Source: UKL13-2 sp038236905 (lineage in GTDB: Bacteria; Pseudomonadota; Gammaproteobacteria; Burkholderiales; Usitatibacteraceae). From it: 42,388 nucleotides of DNA. Shown piece by piece: positions 5,664-12,942 of this stretch. The notes beneath the pieces were generated by a model. That model worked only from the letters and a program-made list of their open reading frames with translations. It did not search any database and had not been told where the DNA came from. The number at the start of each line of letters is the position of its first letter. Position 1 is the first letter of the stretch. The position numbers and the translations under genes were made by a program. The stretch spans positions 1 to 42,388 of the forward strand of contig JBBRZG010000012.1 of assembly GCA_038236905.1 (NCBI GenBank), in the 5' to 3' direction.

Positions 5664-7283
5664 TTGCGCGAACAGACTAAAAAACTTTGGATAAATTTCG
5701 CTCAACTGCGAATTTGGTTGACTCTAGCTACGAGATTTATCCTCAGTACACCGGTTGAGCGCCAGCCCAAGTCTGGCAGCCAAACGCTACTGGAAAACCT
5801 TAGAAGTCACTTTTGGTCACACGGCACCTACGCTGGTTCAGCAATAGACGACGCCACTTGGGATGATCTTGGGTTAGACAGCTTATATGGTCATCTGGAT
5901 TGCAACTTCTCAAATTTTGGCGCGAGCCAAATGTATCTTCAAATGCGGCTCGGCGGAGGTGGTCACGTATTCAATCAGAAGACACCACTCCAAATATATT
6001 CTGTCAGTACAGCTCAGCTCCATGAAGCGTTTAAGCCTGTTATCGGCGTTGAGTTAGAAGCGGCCACCAAGGTGCGTTCTAAAAGCTTGCCGACGCAAAC
6101 GTTGAATATTAAAGTTGCTGTTATTCAAACGCTTTTGATTCCCGCACTGGTTTTCCTAAGCGTGTTGCATTGGAGTGGTCTCGTTGCGTTGATTGGCGCG
6201 CTTGTGCTCAACATATGGACTCACCTAAAGTATCAGCACGATACAGCGGTCAAGTTAACTTTTTTAAATGCAGTGAGAAGCGTAGTAACAGCCTCGTCTA
6301 ATATCAAGGCGATAGATTTTGCATGTAGTTCGGATGATTCACAATTTGTTTCCGACGTTGAAATGGGCAATACGCTGCTGGGGCGTTTGCGCTGGTACAA
6401 CATTTCCGGGAAAAATATTGACCCAATATCTTCAACCATCACGGATATTTTGGACTATTTATTTTTACGCGCCCTCATTTTTACGGACAGGTCACTAAGC
6501 TTAGTTGCGGAACATGCGGATTCAGTCGCTTTTTTAGCGTGTCGTCTGGGGGAAATTGACTCTGAAATAGCAATCTCGCGCTACAAGTTAAACAACAATT
6601 GCTGTCAGACTGATTTTTCTTCCGACAATCCGAAACGCCTCTTCTTTGAAGATGTAGTCCACCCGTTAATTACAGCACCGGTTGCGAATTGCATAGACAT
6701 GGACCATCAATCAGCCTTAATTACGGGCTCGAATATGGCAGGAAAAACAACATTGCTGCGGACAATTGCAATTAACGTTGTGTTGGCTCAAGCCTTCGGG
6801 TTCTGTCATGCACGGCGTTGTGCTATGAGCCGATTCAAATTGATGTCATCAATCCAAGTCGTTGATTCGATGTCCAACGGTGATAGCCTTTTTTATGCAG
6901 AATTATTGCGTATAAAGCAGCTCCTCGATTTTGATGCAGAAAACATTACGCCGCTTTATTTAATTGATGAAATTTTTCGCGGTACAAATGCAGGAGATCG
7001 TGTCGCGTTGGGAAGCGCTGTACTGAGGCGTTTAGCCAATAAAGGACCCGTTTTTGTGACCACACATGAACTCGCATTGGCTAAAGTTATCGGTGACGAT
7101 TTCAATAAGTTCTATTTTGGCGAGCTGATTAGCAATGACATCCTCCATTATGATTTTAAGCTCAAGCATGGAGTATGGGAGAGCCGGTCTGCTTACGCCC
7201 TAGCTAAGTCAGCCGGTTTTTCTGATGAAATCGTGGATGCAGCGTACAAGTTACGGTTTAAATCAGTCCCTAAATGTGCGTAA
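5664..7283 (+). CDS. Membrane-anchored MutS-family ATPase
   Basis: A protein of up to 539 residues (TTG start at 5664, uncertain). The C-terminal half is a MutS-type ABC ATPase: Walker A GSNMAGKTT (about residue 354), a signature-like SMSNGDSLFYAELLRIKQ, Walker B LYLIDEIFRGTN (about 431) and the switch histidine in TTHELALAK. A hydrophobic pair at about residues 150-185 (IQTLLIPALVFLSVLHWSGL...) suggests membrane anchoring. The mismatch-recognition and connector domains of MutS are absent. This fits the poorly known MutS homologues with N-terminal transmembrane segments rather than a repair MutS. Its substrate is unknown. It stands alone, with low G+C, between mobile-element debris on both sides. 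Confidence 0.8.
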   Translation: MREQTKKLWINFAQLRIWLTLATRFILSTPVERQPKSGSQTLLENLRSHFWSHGTYAGSAIDDATWDDLGLDSLYGHLDCNFSNFGASQMYLQMRLGGGGHVFNQKTPLQIYSVSTAQLHEAFKPVIGVELEAATKVRSKSLPTQTLNIKVAVIQTLLIPALVFLSVLHWSGLVALIGALVLNIWTHLKYQHDTAVKLTFLNAVRSVVTASSNIKAIDFACSSDDSQFVSDVEMGNTLLGRLRWYNISGKNIDPISSTITDILDYLFLRALIFTDRSLSLVAEHADSVAFLACRLGEIDSEIAISRYKLNNNCCQTDFSSDNPKRLFFEDVVHPLITAPVANCIDMDHQSALITGSNMAGKTTLLRTIAINVVLAQAFGFCHARRCAMSRFKLMSSIQVVDSMSNGDSLFYAELLRIKQLLDFDAENITPLYLIDEIFRGTNAGDRVALGSAVLRRLANKGPVFVTTHELALAKVIGDDFNKFYFGELISNDILHYDFKLKHGVWESRSAYALAKSAGFSDEIVDAAYKLRFKSVPKCA

Positions 7284-7302
7284 TGACTACGCGAACCAAC
7301 AT

Positions 7303-7530
7303 CTAATACTGCACCTTAAAAGTCGGCGAATCCTCCGGTCTGGTCTTGCGCCGATCATAAATTCCGGTCGTGGCAATATTCGCATGCCCCAGCCACTCCT
7401 GCACTTTGGCAATATCCGCCTCATGATCGAGCGCATTAGTCGCTGCCGTCGCCCTCAACGCGTGTGATCCCATCTGCTCCCCTCAATGCCGACTCCGGCC
7501 ATGTAGTGCTGAAGGGCTGCGTGCCTCTGT
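7303..7530 (-). pseudogene. Decayed tyrosine recombinase, C-terminal remnant
   Basis: The minus strand reads GSHALRATAATNALDHEADI, then AKVQEWLGHANIATTGIYDR, then RKTRPEDSPTFKVQY and a stop at 7303-7305. It contains the HxLR box (HALR), the second-histidine box (LGHAN) and the tyrosine nucleophile (IYDRR) of phage/integron-type recombinases. Upstream, HYMAGVGIEGSRW continues in another frame, so there is a frameshift near 7476. The catalytic domain is otherwise missing. It ends 19 bp after the MutS-like gene, pointing to an older integrated element here. Confidence 0.75.
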
Positions 7531-7718
7531 TAGGCAGAGTGTTTATGTTTTGCGCGTGCATAGTCAACCTTCAAAACACGAGTTTGCTCGTATTCCAAAG
7601 GCCTGGCGATCAACGATTTCTTTGTCGGATGGCCCAGCTGGCGAATCGTCGCCCTAGGACGCTTTCCAAGCTTGATATAGAGTTTGAGGGCTCATATTCG
7701 ATCTCCGTAGGAATACAA
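7530..7718 (-). pseudogene. Decayed IS3-family OrfA
   Basis: The minus strand reads LYSYGDRI, an in-frame stop, then ALKLYIKLGKRPRATIRQLG, then HPTKKSLIARPLEYEQTR and a stop at 7530-7532. This follows the pattern MYSYEDRxRAVxLYIKLGxRxxATIRQLGYPTK of one IS3 OrfA lineage. The start codon has become TTG and the frame is broken. Its end meets the recombinase remnant at 7530, so this IS probably interrupted it. Confidence 0.65.
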
Positions 7719-7805
7719 GAACTACCTCCAAATAGTCCAAATTGTTGTCAGCAACCCCGACGGGTCAATTCCACGTGAAATGCAAACGGCTAGGTATTTT
7801 ATAGA

Positions 7806-8948
7806 TTACCTTATACTTTTTATGCATTCGGCTGCCCAACAAAGTGTCGTCGAATTGGGGTGTGAACCGAGGGCATCAAGTCCCGGCTGGGTTCCGTCAA
7901 GACTGTCGTAATGTCCTTCAATATCTTGCCTAAAAAGTGACCAGCAATCACCATCATGCAATATCTCCCAGCGTTGGCCGTCGGCGCTCATCGTAATTTC
8001 AAAACCTATTTTTGATCCATACGATTGAATATTGCTCCAACTTAAAATTTCTTTGTAACCTGCAAAAATGCTGCCAAGCCTTTCAACTGCCGTTTTTTTA
8101 GTTAGTGCCAAGAATTCATTTACGTTCAATCCTTGCACTACTTCAATATGATGAGCCTGCAGTCGCAATCGAGCTTCGAGATGGGTCAACATAGTATCGT
8201 CCGCAAAATAATGACGTCCGGCATTTTTTGACCACAGTTGCACATGCGGCTCCTCAAACCGCTTATTCCACGCCTCGGCTAACCCTTTTGTGGCGGTCAC
8301 CCAAATGCTGTATTTGTTTTGACTATTTATCGCCCGTAACCTAGCCTGGTCGGCCTCACGATCTTTTTTATAGGTGAGCTCAATTTCGAATCCCACCCGG
8401 CAATTAGACATAAGCAAAACAAAGTCTGAAATCTTTGAATCGCGCTCTTCGAGGTCTTTTCTACGGGTCGCATAGTCAGAATCAATCACCTGTGCGCCGA
8501 GGTTTACGAAGTGACCGGCGAGTTTCGCGGCGGTGGCGTCGTGCGAAACCAAATTAAGATTTACAGAGTTTTGTTTCGTATTGTAAGAATACGGTTCAGC
8601 GTCAAAGCGCTGTATTACTTCCTCCACACCGAGGTCAGTCAATATCCAAATAAAGCCGCGGGGTGCCCACTTATTAGTTTTCGTAAGAACTTGTTGTAGA
8701 AGACCCGCATCACCTAACTTGTGTAGGAAATTGCCCGCATGTGACCGATTTCCGCCCAGCAACGACTGCCCGATATCCGGCGACATAATATGGAATTGGT
8801 AGGTATGGCGTAGAACAGCCTGTATCTTTGCCTCCCCCCTCTGTCGGGCGGCGTACCCCGGTATCAAATTATTTGACCGGTTTGTTTCCTTGTTTTCGAT
8901 AACGGGCGTATTTTGCGTAGCGTGCTGTTCGTCGGCGGGAATGTTCAT
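7806..8948 (-). CDS. Replication-relaxation-like winged-helix/nuclease-fold protein
   Basis: About 380 residues from ATG 8948; a TTG 39 bases further upstream would add 13. The N-terminal 140 residues look like a winged helix (RQRGEAKIQAVLRHTYQFHI... LHKLGDAGLLQQV... TDLGVEEVIQRF). Next comes a segment resembling a PD-(D/E)XK fold: SKISDFVLL (D), then VGFEIELTYKKDREADQARL (ExE...K). This combination resembles the replication-relaxation family found on plasmids and integrative elements, often near mobilization or replication genes. The assignment is by pattern only. It is transcribed in the same direction as the integrase and separated from it by the structured element, suggesting that the three form one unit. 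Confidence 0.5.
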   Translation of the reverse strand: MNIPADEQHATQNTPVIENKETNRSNNLIPGYAARQRGEAKIQAVLRHTYQFHIMSPDIGQSLLGGNRSHAGNFLHKLGDAGLLQQVLTKTNKWAPRGFIWILTDLGVEEVIQRFDAEPYSYNTKQNSVNLNLVSHDATAAKLAGHFVNLGAQVIDSDYATRRKDLEERDSKISDFVLLMSNCRVGFEIELTYKKDREADQARLRAINSQNKYSIWVTATKGLAEAWNKRFEEPHVQLWSKNAGRHYFADDTMLTHLEARLRLQAHHIEVVQGLNVNEFLALTKKTAVERLGSIFAGYKEILSWSNIQSYGSKIGFEITMSADGQRWEILHDGDCWSLFRQDIEGHYDSLDGTQPGLDALGSHPNSTTLCWAAECIKSIR

Positions 8949-9094
8949 TTTTTGTTCAAAGTTGGTTGTTGACTTTGTATATAGCAACCAAGCTTTAAAT
9001 TTCAGTTCAACTGGATTCTCTGAGCCAACCGGTCGTCATTTCGATACCGATGGCCAATGGCCAGCATAAGAATTCCTCCCCAAGCTGGCATGTC

Positions 9095-9154
9095 GCTCCG
9101 GTAGTTTCTCCGGAGCCCATCCGGTTTAGCGTTATCCCGGAGAACCTACCGGGA
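9095..9154. repeat. Two mutually complementary hairpins
   Basis: Hairpin A (GCTCCGG, loop TAGTTTCT, CCGGAGC; 9095-9116) and hairpin B (TCCCGG, loop AGAACCTA, CCGGGA; 9135-9154) are inverted copies of each other. CCGGTAGTTTCTCCGG (9098-9113) and CCGGAGAACCTACCGG (9137-9152) can form a 16-bp duplex with one mismatch. Their loops match at 7 of 8 positions, as in kissing loops. Confidence 0.7.
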
Positions 9155-9273
9155 AAGATATCGGCAACCATCGGCACGATAGCCTCAAGTCACCGCGTCC
9201 ACCTTTCGCCCTGAACGGGCGAGGTGGCCGCTAACCCACGCTGGACGCGGGGTTTGACGGGCTATCGTTTACG

Positions 9274-9467
9274 GCGGCGTCCTCGCTTGGTCTGCGACCA
9301 ACCCCTTCGGGGCAACGTGCTGCGCACTGGCGAGGCTCACTGCGTTCGGACGTCGTTAGCTTGTTCTTCGAACAGCTTCCTCGGCCAAGCTTTCGCTTGG
9401 CTGGCGCTGAACGCGCCATCACGAAGCAGCGAGCCTCGCCAGCGCTACGCTTGGCCGAGGACGCCGC
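9274..9467. repeat. Core fold with crossing long stems
   Basis: A 12-bp stem (GCGGCGTCCTCG with CGAGGACGCCGC) encloses small hairpins at 9287-9301, 9302-9312 and 9317-9327 and a second 12-bp stem (CTGGCGAGGCTC with GAGCCTCGCCAG). Inside that sit hairpins at 9358-9377, 9385-9400 and 9403-9417. A 13-bp pairing (TCCTCGGCCAAGC with GCTTGGCCGAGGA) crosses the second stem and competes with the first for 9456-9461. Two exclusive states or a pseudoknot are therefore possible. Confidence 0.7.
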
Positions 9468-9685
9468 GGGACTTCGTCCCCCACCACCGTCGGGCTGCTG
9501 GGGCATCCCTCACATTGCGCGTACGCTTAATGTGCCGGTGGTGGCTCCCCCTGTCCTCGCATTGACGAGCGCTAGGGCGCTCGTTGCTCGGAGCGTTCCG
9601 GCTGGACGCCGTCACCCCACCCAGCTTGCGGGCTGGGTGGCTCCCCGTTCGGTCAGAACCTTTTGCGCTTAACAGTGTTCGAAAT

Positions 9686-10762
9686 TTATAGGGCGGTGTC
9701 GGCAATTCGCTGTAATTTTTTAGCTAGCGTAATTTCATCAAGGTGAACATAGCGATCCAAAGAGTCGCTATGTTTGTGCCCGCTGAATTTCTTAATTTCA
9801 GACGATGATAAGCCCAAATCGCCGAGCCTAGATAAAGACTCGTGTCGAAGATCATGCAAGTGCAAATTATCTATTCCCGCCGATAGTTTTATCCGCTTCC
9901 AAGCTGTCTCTACACTCGCAGGATTAACGCTAAATACTCTTCCGGATACTTTCTTAATTTGACCATTGTTCATGGCTTTCAAAACTGAAACTCCAGCCGG
10001 TGAGATTGGCACCCGTCGATAAACTTTTGTTTTGTTTTCCGCTGTTGGAATATCGACAGTAAAAGTATCCAAATTTATCCGTTGCCACTCCATCATTAGT
10101 GCCTCTTGCAGCCGCATGGCGCTGGCTAAAAGCCACCGAATTAAAAACTCGTACTCGCCTGTGGAGTAATTTTTTGCAACCTCTAACAGCGTTGATTCTT
10201 CGTTTGCTTCCAACCGGCGCTGACGCTCTTCATTTTTAGCGGGCAGGAACTTTCGACGGTTAGCAATGGGGTTGACTAACGAGTCCAATCCATTTTCTTC
10301 TCGGTACCAGTTAAAAACTGAACTAATTTTCAACAAGTCTTTGCGAACCGTTTCGCCACTTACTTTTTGCCCAGGCTTGCGTAAATTATTGCTGGCAAGG
10401 CGACGGAGCTTATAGTCTCGCAATACCTTTATATCCAACGCGGCAAGGCTATATTTGCTAATCTTGTCTGCTTTAAGGGCATTAATATGGTTGCGTTCAT
10501 TTACCCGAGTCTTGCCTTTTTTAGCCTCCACAATTTCTGCAAGATATGCGTCCAAAGCATCGCCTAAGGTTGTTGACTCAGCTTCCTTAGTATTAACAAA
10601 TAGGCCATGACGTTTGTCAGCATCGGCCTTGGCTTTCCATTCCTCTGCATCGTTCATGGTATTGAATACTTTTGAATCGGTGGGGTAGCCAATCCGGCGC
10701 GAGCGGGCGCGAAAGCGACCGCTTTTCAACTTGGTGATGCCAATAGATTTTTGCCGTGCCAT
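9686..10762 (-). CDS. Phage-type tyrosine integrase
   Basis: A 358-residue site-specific recombinase. The N-terminal part (about 1-60, RARSRRIGYPTDSKVFNTMN...) looks like an arm-binding region and residues 70-170 like a SAM-like core-binding domain. The catalytic domain carries the arginine in ASAMRLQEAL (about 217), H303 and R306 (HDLRHES), H329 (SGHKH) and the nucleophile Y338 (DRYVHL). All key residues are present, so it should be active. It starts about 160 bp from the 3' end of tRNA-Thr(TGT), the usual position for an integrase whose attachment site is the tRNA 3' end. The gene reads away from the tRNA, towards the structured element. Confidence 0.9.
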   Translation of the reverse strand: MARQKSIGITKLKSGRFRARSRRIGYPTDSKVFNTMNDAEEWKAKADADKRHGLFVNTKEAESTTLGDALDAYLAEIVEAKKGKTRVNERNHINALKADKISKYSLAALDIKVLRDYKLRRLASNNLRKPGQKVSGETVRKDLLKISSVFNWYREENGLDSLVNPIANRRKFLPAKNEERQRRLEANEESTLLEVAKNYSTGEYEFLIRWLLASAMRLQEALMMEWQRINLDTFTVDIPTAENKTKVYRRVPISPAGVSVLKAMNNGQIKKVSGRVFSVNPASVETAWKRIKLSAGIDNLHLHDLRHESLSRLGDLGLSSSEIKKFSGHKHSDSLDRYVHLDEITLAKKLQRIADTAL

Positions 10763-10919
10763 AGTTCATTACCCAGTGAAGGAATAATGAATATAGAAAC
10801 TAGCCAAATTTTATTGAGTTAGCGCAGAATTAATGGCCCCAAAATGGCCACGCCGCCAATTTAGCCTACGTTTCACAACGTATAAATAGCTAAATATTCC
10901 TAAAAATCAATAAGTTAGA
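10763..10919. other. Integrase-tRNA intergenic region, candidate attachment side
   Basis: 157 bp, AT-rich, with a short dyad TGGCC/GGCCA flanking CCCAAAAT around 10843-10858. It should contain the integrase promoter and, by analogy with tRNA-targeting islands, the element side of the attachment site starting at the tRNA 3' end (10920). I found no second copy of the tRNA 3' end elsewhere in the window, so the other boundary is not defined. Confidence 0.3.
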
Positions 10920-10994
10920 TGGTGCCCACAGTCGGATTCGAACTGACGACCTACCGCTTACAAGGCGGTTGCTCTACCCCTGAGCTATGCGGGC
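10920..10994 (-). tRNA. tRNA-Thr (TGT)
   Basis: The minus-strand cloverleaf starts GCCCGCATAGCTCAGGGGTA and has anticodon stem ACCGC/GCGGT around loop CTTGTAA, giving anticodon TGT. The T arm contains GTTCGAATC. The acceptor stem GCCCGCA pairs with TGTGGGC, followed by discriminator A and an encoded CCA. Its 3' end faces the integrase gene, so it is the likely integration target. Confidence 0.95.
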
Positions 10995-11031
10995 ACTGAT
11001 GGTTGCATGTCGGAGAATATCCGAACGCAGA

Positions 11032-11107
<76 letters not shown>

Positions 11108-11410
11108 GCTAAATCCTCAGAAGCCCGCGAGTATAGCGTTTTAGGCAGGGGAAGCCAAGCTTGTGGGCGCAAATGCAAACTTTAGCGCGTATTTAAGTTG
11201 CCGATGTTCAACAACGGCTTATTGAAGTTTCAGGGTGCCAAGACTTGCTTAAATTGTTAACAACCGTCACATCAGCCTAAGGACTACAGCTTTGCCACCG
11301 TTTGTTCCGCTTGACCCGCCTTTAGTCAGGCAACCATTGAGTTGACCCGGCCGCGACATAAACTCTGCCCATCTTCGAAATTTCCTATTCAGCAAACAAG
11401 GACGAACACG
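11108..11410. promoter_or_regulatory. tRNA-pilE intergenic region with candidate pilE promoter
   Basis: 303 bp with no gene I can support. It must hold the leftward tRNA promoter and the rightward pilin promoter. TTGAGT (11337-11342), a 16-base spacer and TAAACT (11359-11364) is a plausible sigma-70 pair, 47 bp before the pilE ATG. AAGGA (11398-11402) is the ribosome site. Confidence 0.35.
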
Positions 11411-11851
11411 ATGCGCGCCATACAAAAAGGCTTCACGTTGATTGAAATCCTGATCGTGGTCGCGATCATTGGTATTCTCGCCGCGATTGCGATTCCGCAA
11501 TATCAGGACTACGTGCTGCGGGCGAATATTCAGGAGGCGACGTCTACGCTGAGTGATTTTCGGACGCGGATGGAGCAGTATTATCAAGATAATAGGACCT
11601 ATGCGGGGGCAGCCGGCGCTGCTGGATGTGGTGTCGTCGACCCTGTGGCGACTGCTAAATGGACTTATGTATGTGGCGCGCCAACAAATGGGGGACAAGC
11701 ATTCACCGTAACTGCGACAGGGGTGACGACGAACACCATGAAAGACTTCGCTTATACAATCGACCAAGCAAATGTGCGTGCAACTACTGCGGTAAAAGCC
11801 AGCTGGGGTACGGCGCCAGTTAATCGCTGGATTACTAGCAAAGGCGGCTGA
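11411..11851 (+). CDS. pilE: Type IV pilin PilE-like
   Basis: A 146-residue type IV pilin. ATG 11411 is chosen because it follows AAGGA at eight bases and gives a short six-residue leader, MRAIQK, before the prepilin peptidase site G|FTLIE. Residue +5 of the mature protein is the conserved glutamate, followed by the hydrophobic helix ILIVVAIIGILAAIAIPQYQ. Two cysteines (GCGVVD and YVCGA) could form a disulfide in the globular domain. It heads the cluster fimT-pilV-pilW-pilX-pilY1, with three bases between it and fimT. It may be a minor pilin of that set rather than the main subunit. Confidence 0.85.
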   Translation: MRAIQKGFTLIEILIVVAIIGILAAIAIPQYQDYVLRANIQEATSTLSDFRTRMEQYYQDNRTYAGAAGAAGCGVVDPVATAKWTYVCGAPTNGGQAFTVTATGVTTNTMKDFAYTIDQANVRATTAVKASWGTAPVNRWITSKGG

Positions 11852-11853
11852 AA

Positions 11854-12414
11854 ATGTTCCCATCCTTGATTGTTCGGAAGCGAGCTTTGCGCTCAAAGCC
11901 AGCGCTAGGGTTTTCGCTTATCGAAGTAATGGTTGTTGTCGCCATTTTGGCCATTCTGTTCGCATTTGCTGCGCCCACTTTTGGCGAATACACCACGAAT
12001 ACGCGTGTGCGCGCGGCTGCGGAAGCGCTGCAATCCGATTTGGTGTTGGCAAGAAATGAAGCGTTAAAACGAAATCAGCGCGTTACGCTGACCTACGATC
12101 TTACGACGACTCCACCGCTATCGTTAATCCAGACCACCAACCCTGGAGCGGGAGCACCAGAAGACGTTCGCCGCCGTGATCTTACGGAGGAGAGTTTTCT
12201 TGTATCAACACCGGCAAATATCGTTGTTACTTTTGATTCATTGGGAAGAGTAACAACTGGAGCGGTTGCTCTGGAAATGTCAAAACCCAGTAAAAGCGCG
12301 TGTGAAACCGCGGGTGGCAAAGTCAGGTGTATGAATGTCGTACTTACTGCAACAGGTGCATCACGTATGTGCGATCCAAAGCTGACCTACGCCACTAACA
12401 CGCGAGGATGCTAG
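11854..12414 (+). CDS. fimT: Minor pilin FimT/GspH family
   Basis: A 186-residue prepilin. The leader is longer than usual and ends PALG before FSLIEVMVVVAILAILFAFA, with glutamate +5 and the hydrophobic N-helix. After the helix comes the GspH/FimT-type pattern RVRAAAEALQSDLVLARNEA, then LKRNQRVTL. Its role is in priming assembly of the type IV pilus with the other minor pilins. It starts two bases after pilE, and its stop lies just before the pilV start, so the genes are translated from one message. Confidence 0.9.
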   Translation: MFPSLIVRKRALRSKPALGFSLIEVMVVVAILAILFAFAAPTFGEYTTNTRVRAAAEALQSDLVLARNEALKRNQRVTLTYDLTTTPPLSLIQTTNPGAGAPEDVRRRDLTEESFLVSTPANIVVTFDSLGRVTTGAVALEMSKPSKSACETAGGKVRCMNVVLTATGASRMCDPKLTYATNTRGC

Positions 12415-12416
12415 AA

Positions 12417-12920
12417 ATGACAAGCCGACCTACGGTCTCTAGCAAGTTTCAGTCCGGTGTTTTGCTCATCGAAGCGATGGTCGCCATTCTCATCTTCACT
12501 ATTGGTGTCATTGCGTTAATGGGGGTCCAAGCTGCTGCTGTTCGCTCGAATTCAGACGCAAAAATTCGGATGGACGCAGAATTTTTTTCCGACCAGCTTT
12601 TATCCGAAATGACCGTGGATGGTCGGGATGCGGTCGGCAATATAGACTGGGCTGCTCTTCAGGCTAAATATGGTTCGGGACCAGCCGGAGGTGGGTTTTT
12701 GCGTTGGAAAACACGGGTGCAGGACGTGGCAAGCGGTGGTATTCCGCAGGCTGGTACTGTTGCCGCGCCGCTAACCGTGACGGTAACTCAAGCGAAGACT
12801 GGCGCAGTTGCGTCAGTCCCGCCTGCCGCAATCGTATTTATCAGCATTCAGTGGATTGCGCCAAATGACCCTGCAGCAACGCCCCGAAAGCTCGTGACGA
12901 CGTCGGTCATAAAGCCTTAA
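12417..12920 (+). CDS. pilV: Minor pilin PilV
   Basis: A 167-residue prepilin-type protein starting at ATG 12417. An in-frame ATG at 12408 has no room for a ribosome site, while GAGG at 12404-12407 suits the later start. The peptidase site is QSG|VLLIEAMVAILIFTIGVI, with glutamate +5. The body (GVQAAAVRSNSDAKIRMDAEF) is typical of PilV in betaproteobacteria. It is a tip-complex minor pilin needed to start pilus assembly and to display PilY1. Confidence 0.85.
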   Translation: MTSRPTVSSKFQSGVLLIEAMVAILIFTIGVIALMGVQAAAVRSNSDAKIRMDAEFFSDQLLSEMTVDGRDAVGNIDWAALQAKYGSGPAGGGFLRWKTRVQDVASGGIPQAGTVAAPLTVTVTQAKTGAVASVPPAAIVFISIQWIAPNDPAATPRKLVTTSVIKP

Positions 12921-12942
12921 ACATGAACGGTATATTTAAACG

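Larger units (their letters stand above)
9095..9640. other. Dense array of nested inverted repeats (structured RNA or folded DNA origin)
   Basis: About 550 bp, clearly GC-richer than the flanking genes, with at least 15 perfect or near-perfect dyads and little sequence unpaired. Main stems: 9095-9101/9110-9116; 9135-9140/9149-9154; 9193-9201/9242-9250; 9274-9285/9456-9467 (12 bp); 9327-9338/9431-9442 (12 bp); 9378-9390/9449-9461 (13 bp); 9481-9489/9536-9544 (9 bp); 9511-9516/9529-9534; 9565-9572/9577-9584 (8 bp); 9617-9625/9632-9640 (9 bp). Small hairpins with 3-5 base loops fill the gaps. Open frames exist on both strands but overlap each other antisense, show no domains, and are what a GC-rich palindromic stretch gives by chance. 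It lies between the replication-relaxation-like gene and the integrase. Function unknown. Confidence 0.75.

Noticed and set aside
1..9685. Second copy of the tRNA-Thr 3' end as the far attachment site
   Set aside because: Reading the region for the segments around TGGTGCCCACAG and GTCGGATTCGAAC gave no match, so attR is not in this part of the window or has decayed.
9224..9705. Open frames of 86-113 codons on both strands inside the structured element
   Set aside because: They overlap each other antisense, are arginine/proline-rich, have no ribosome sites or domains, and arise naturally from GC-rich palindromic sequence.
11233..11250. Sigma-54 type promoter before pilE (GGGTGCCAAGACTTGCTT)
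   Set aside because: The spacing between the GG and GC elements is one base too long for the -24/-12 consensus, so it is not supported.
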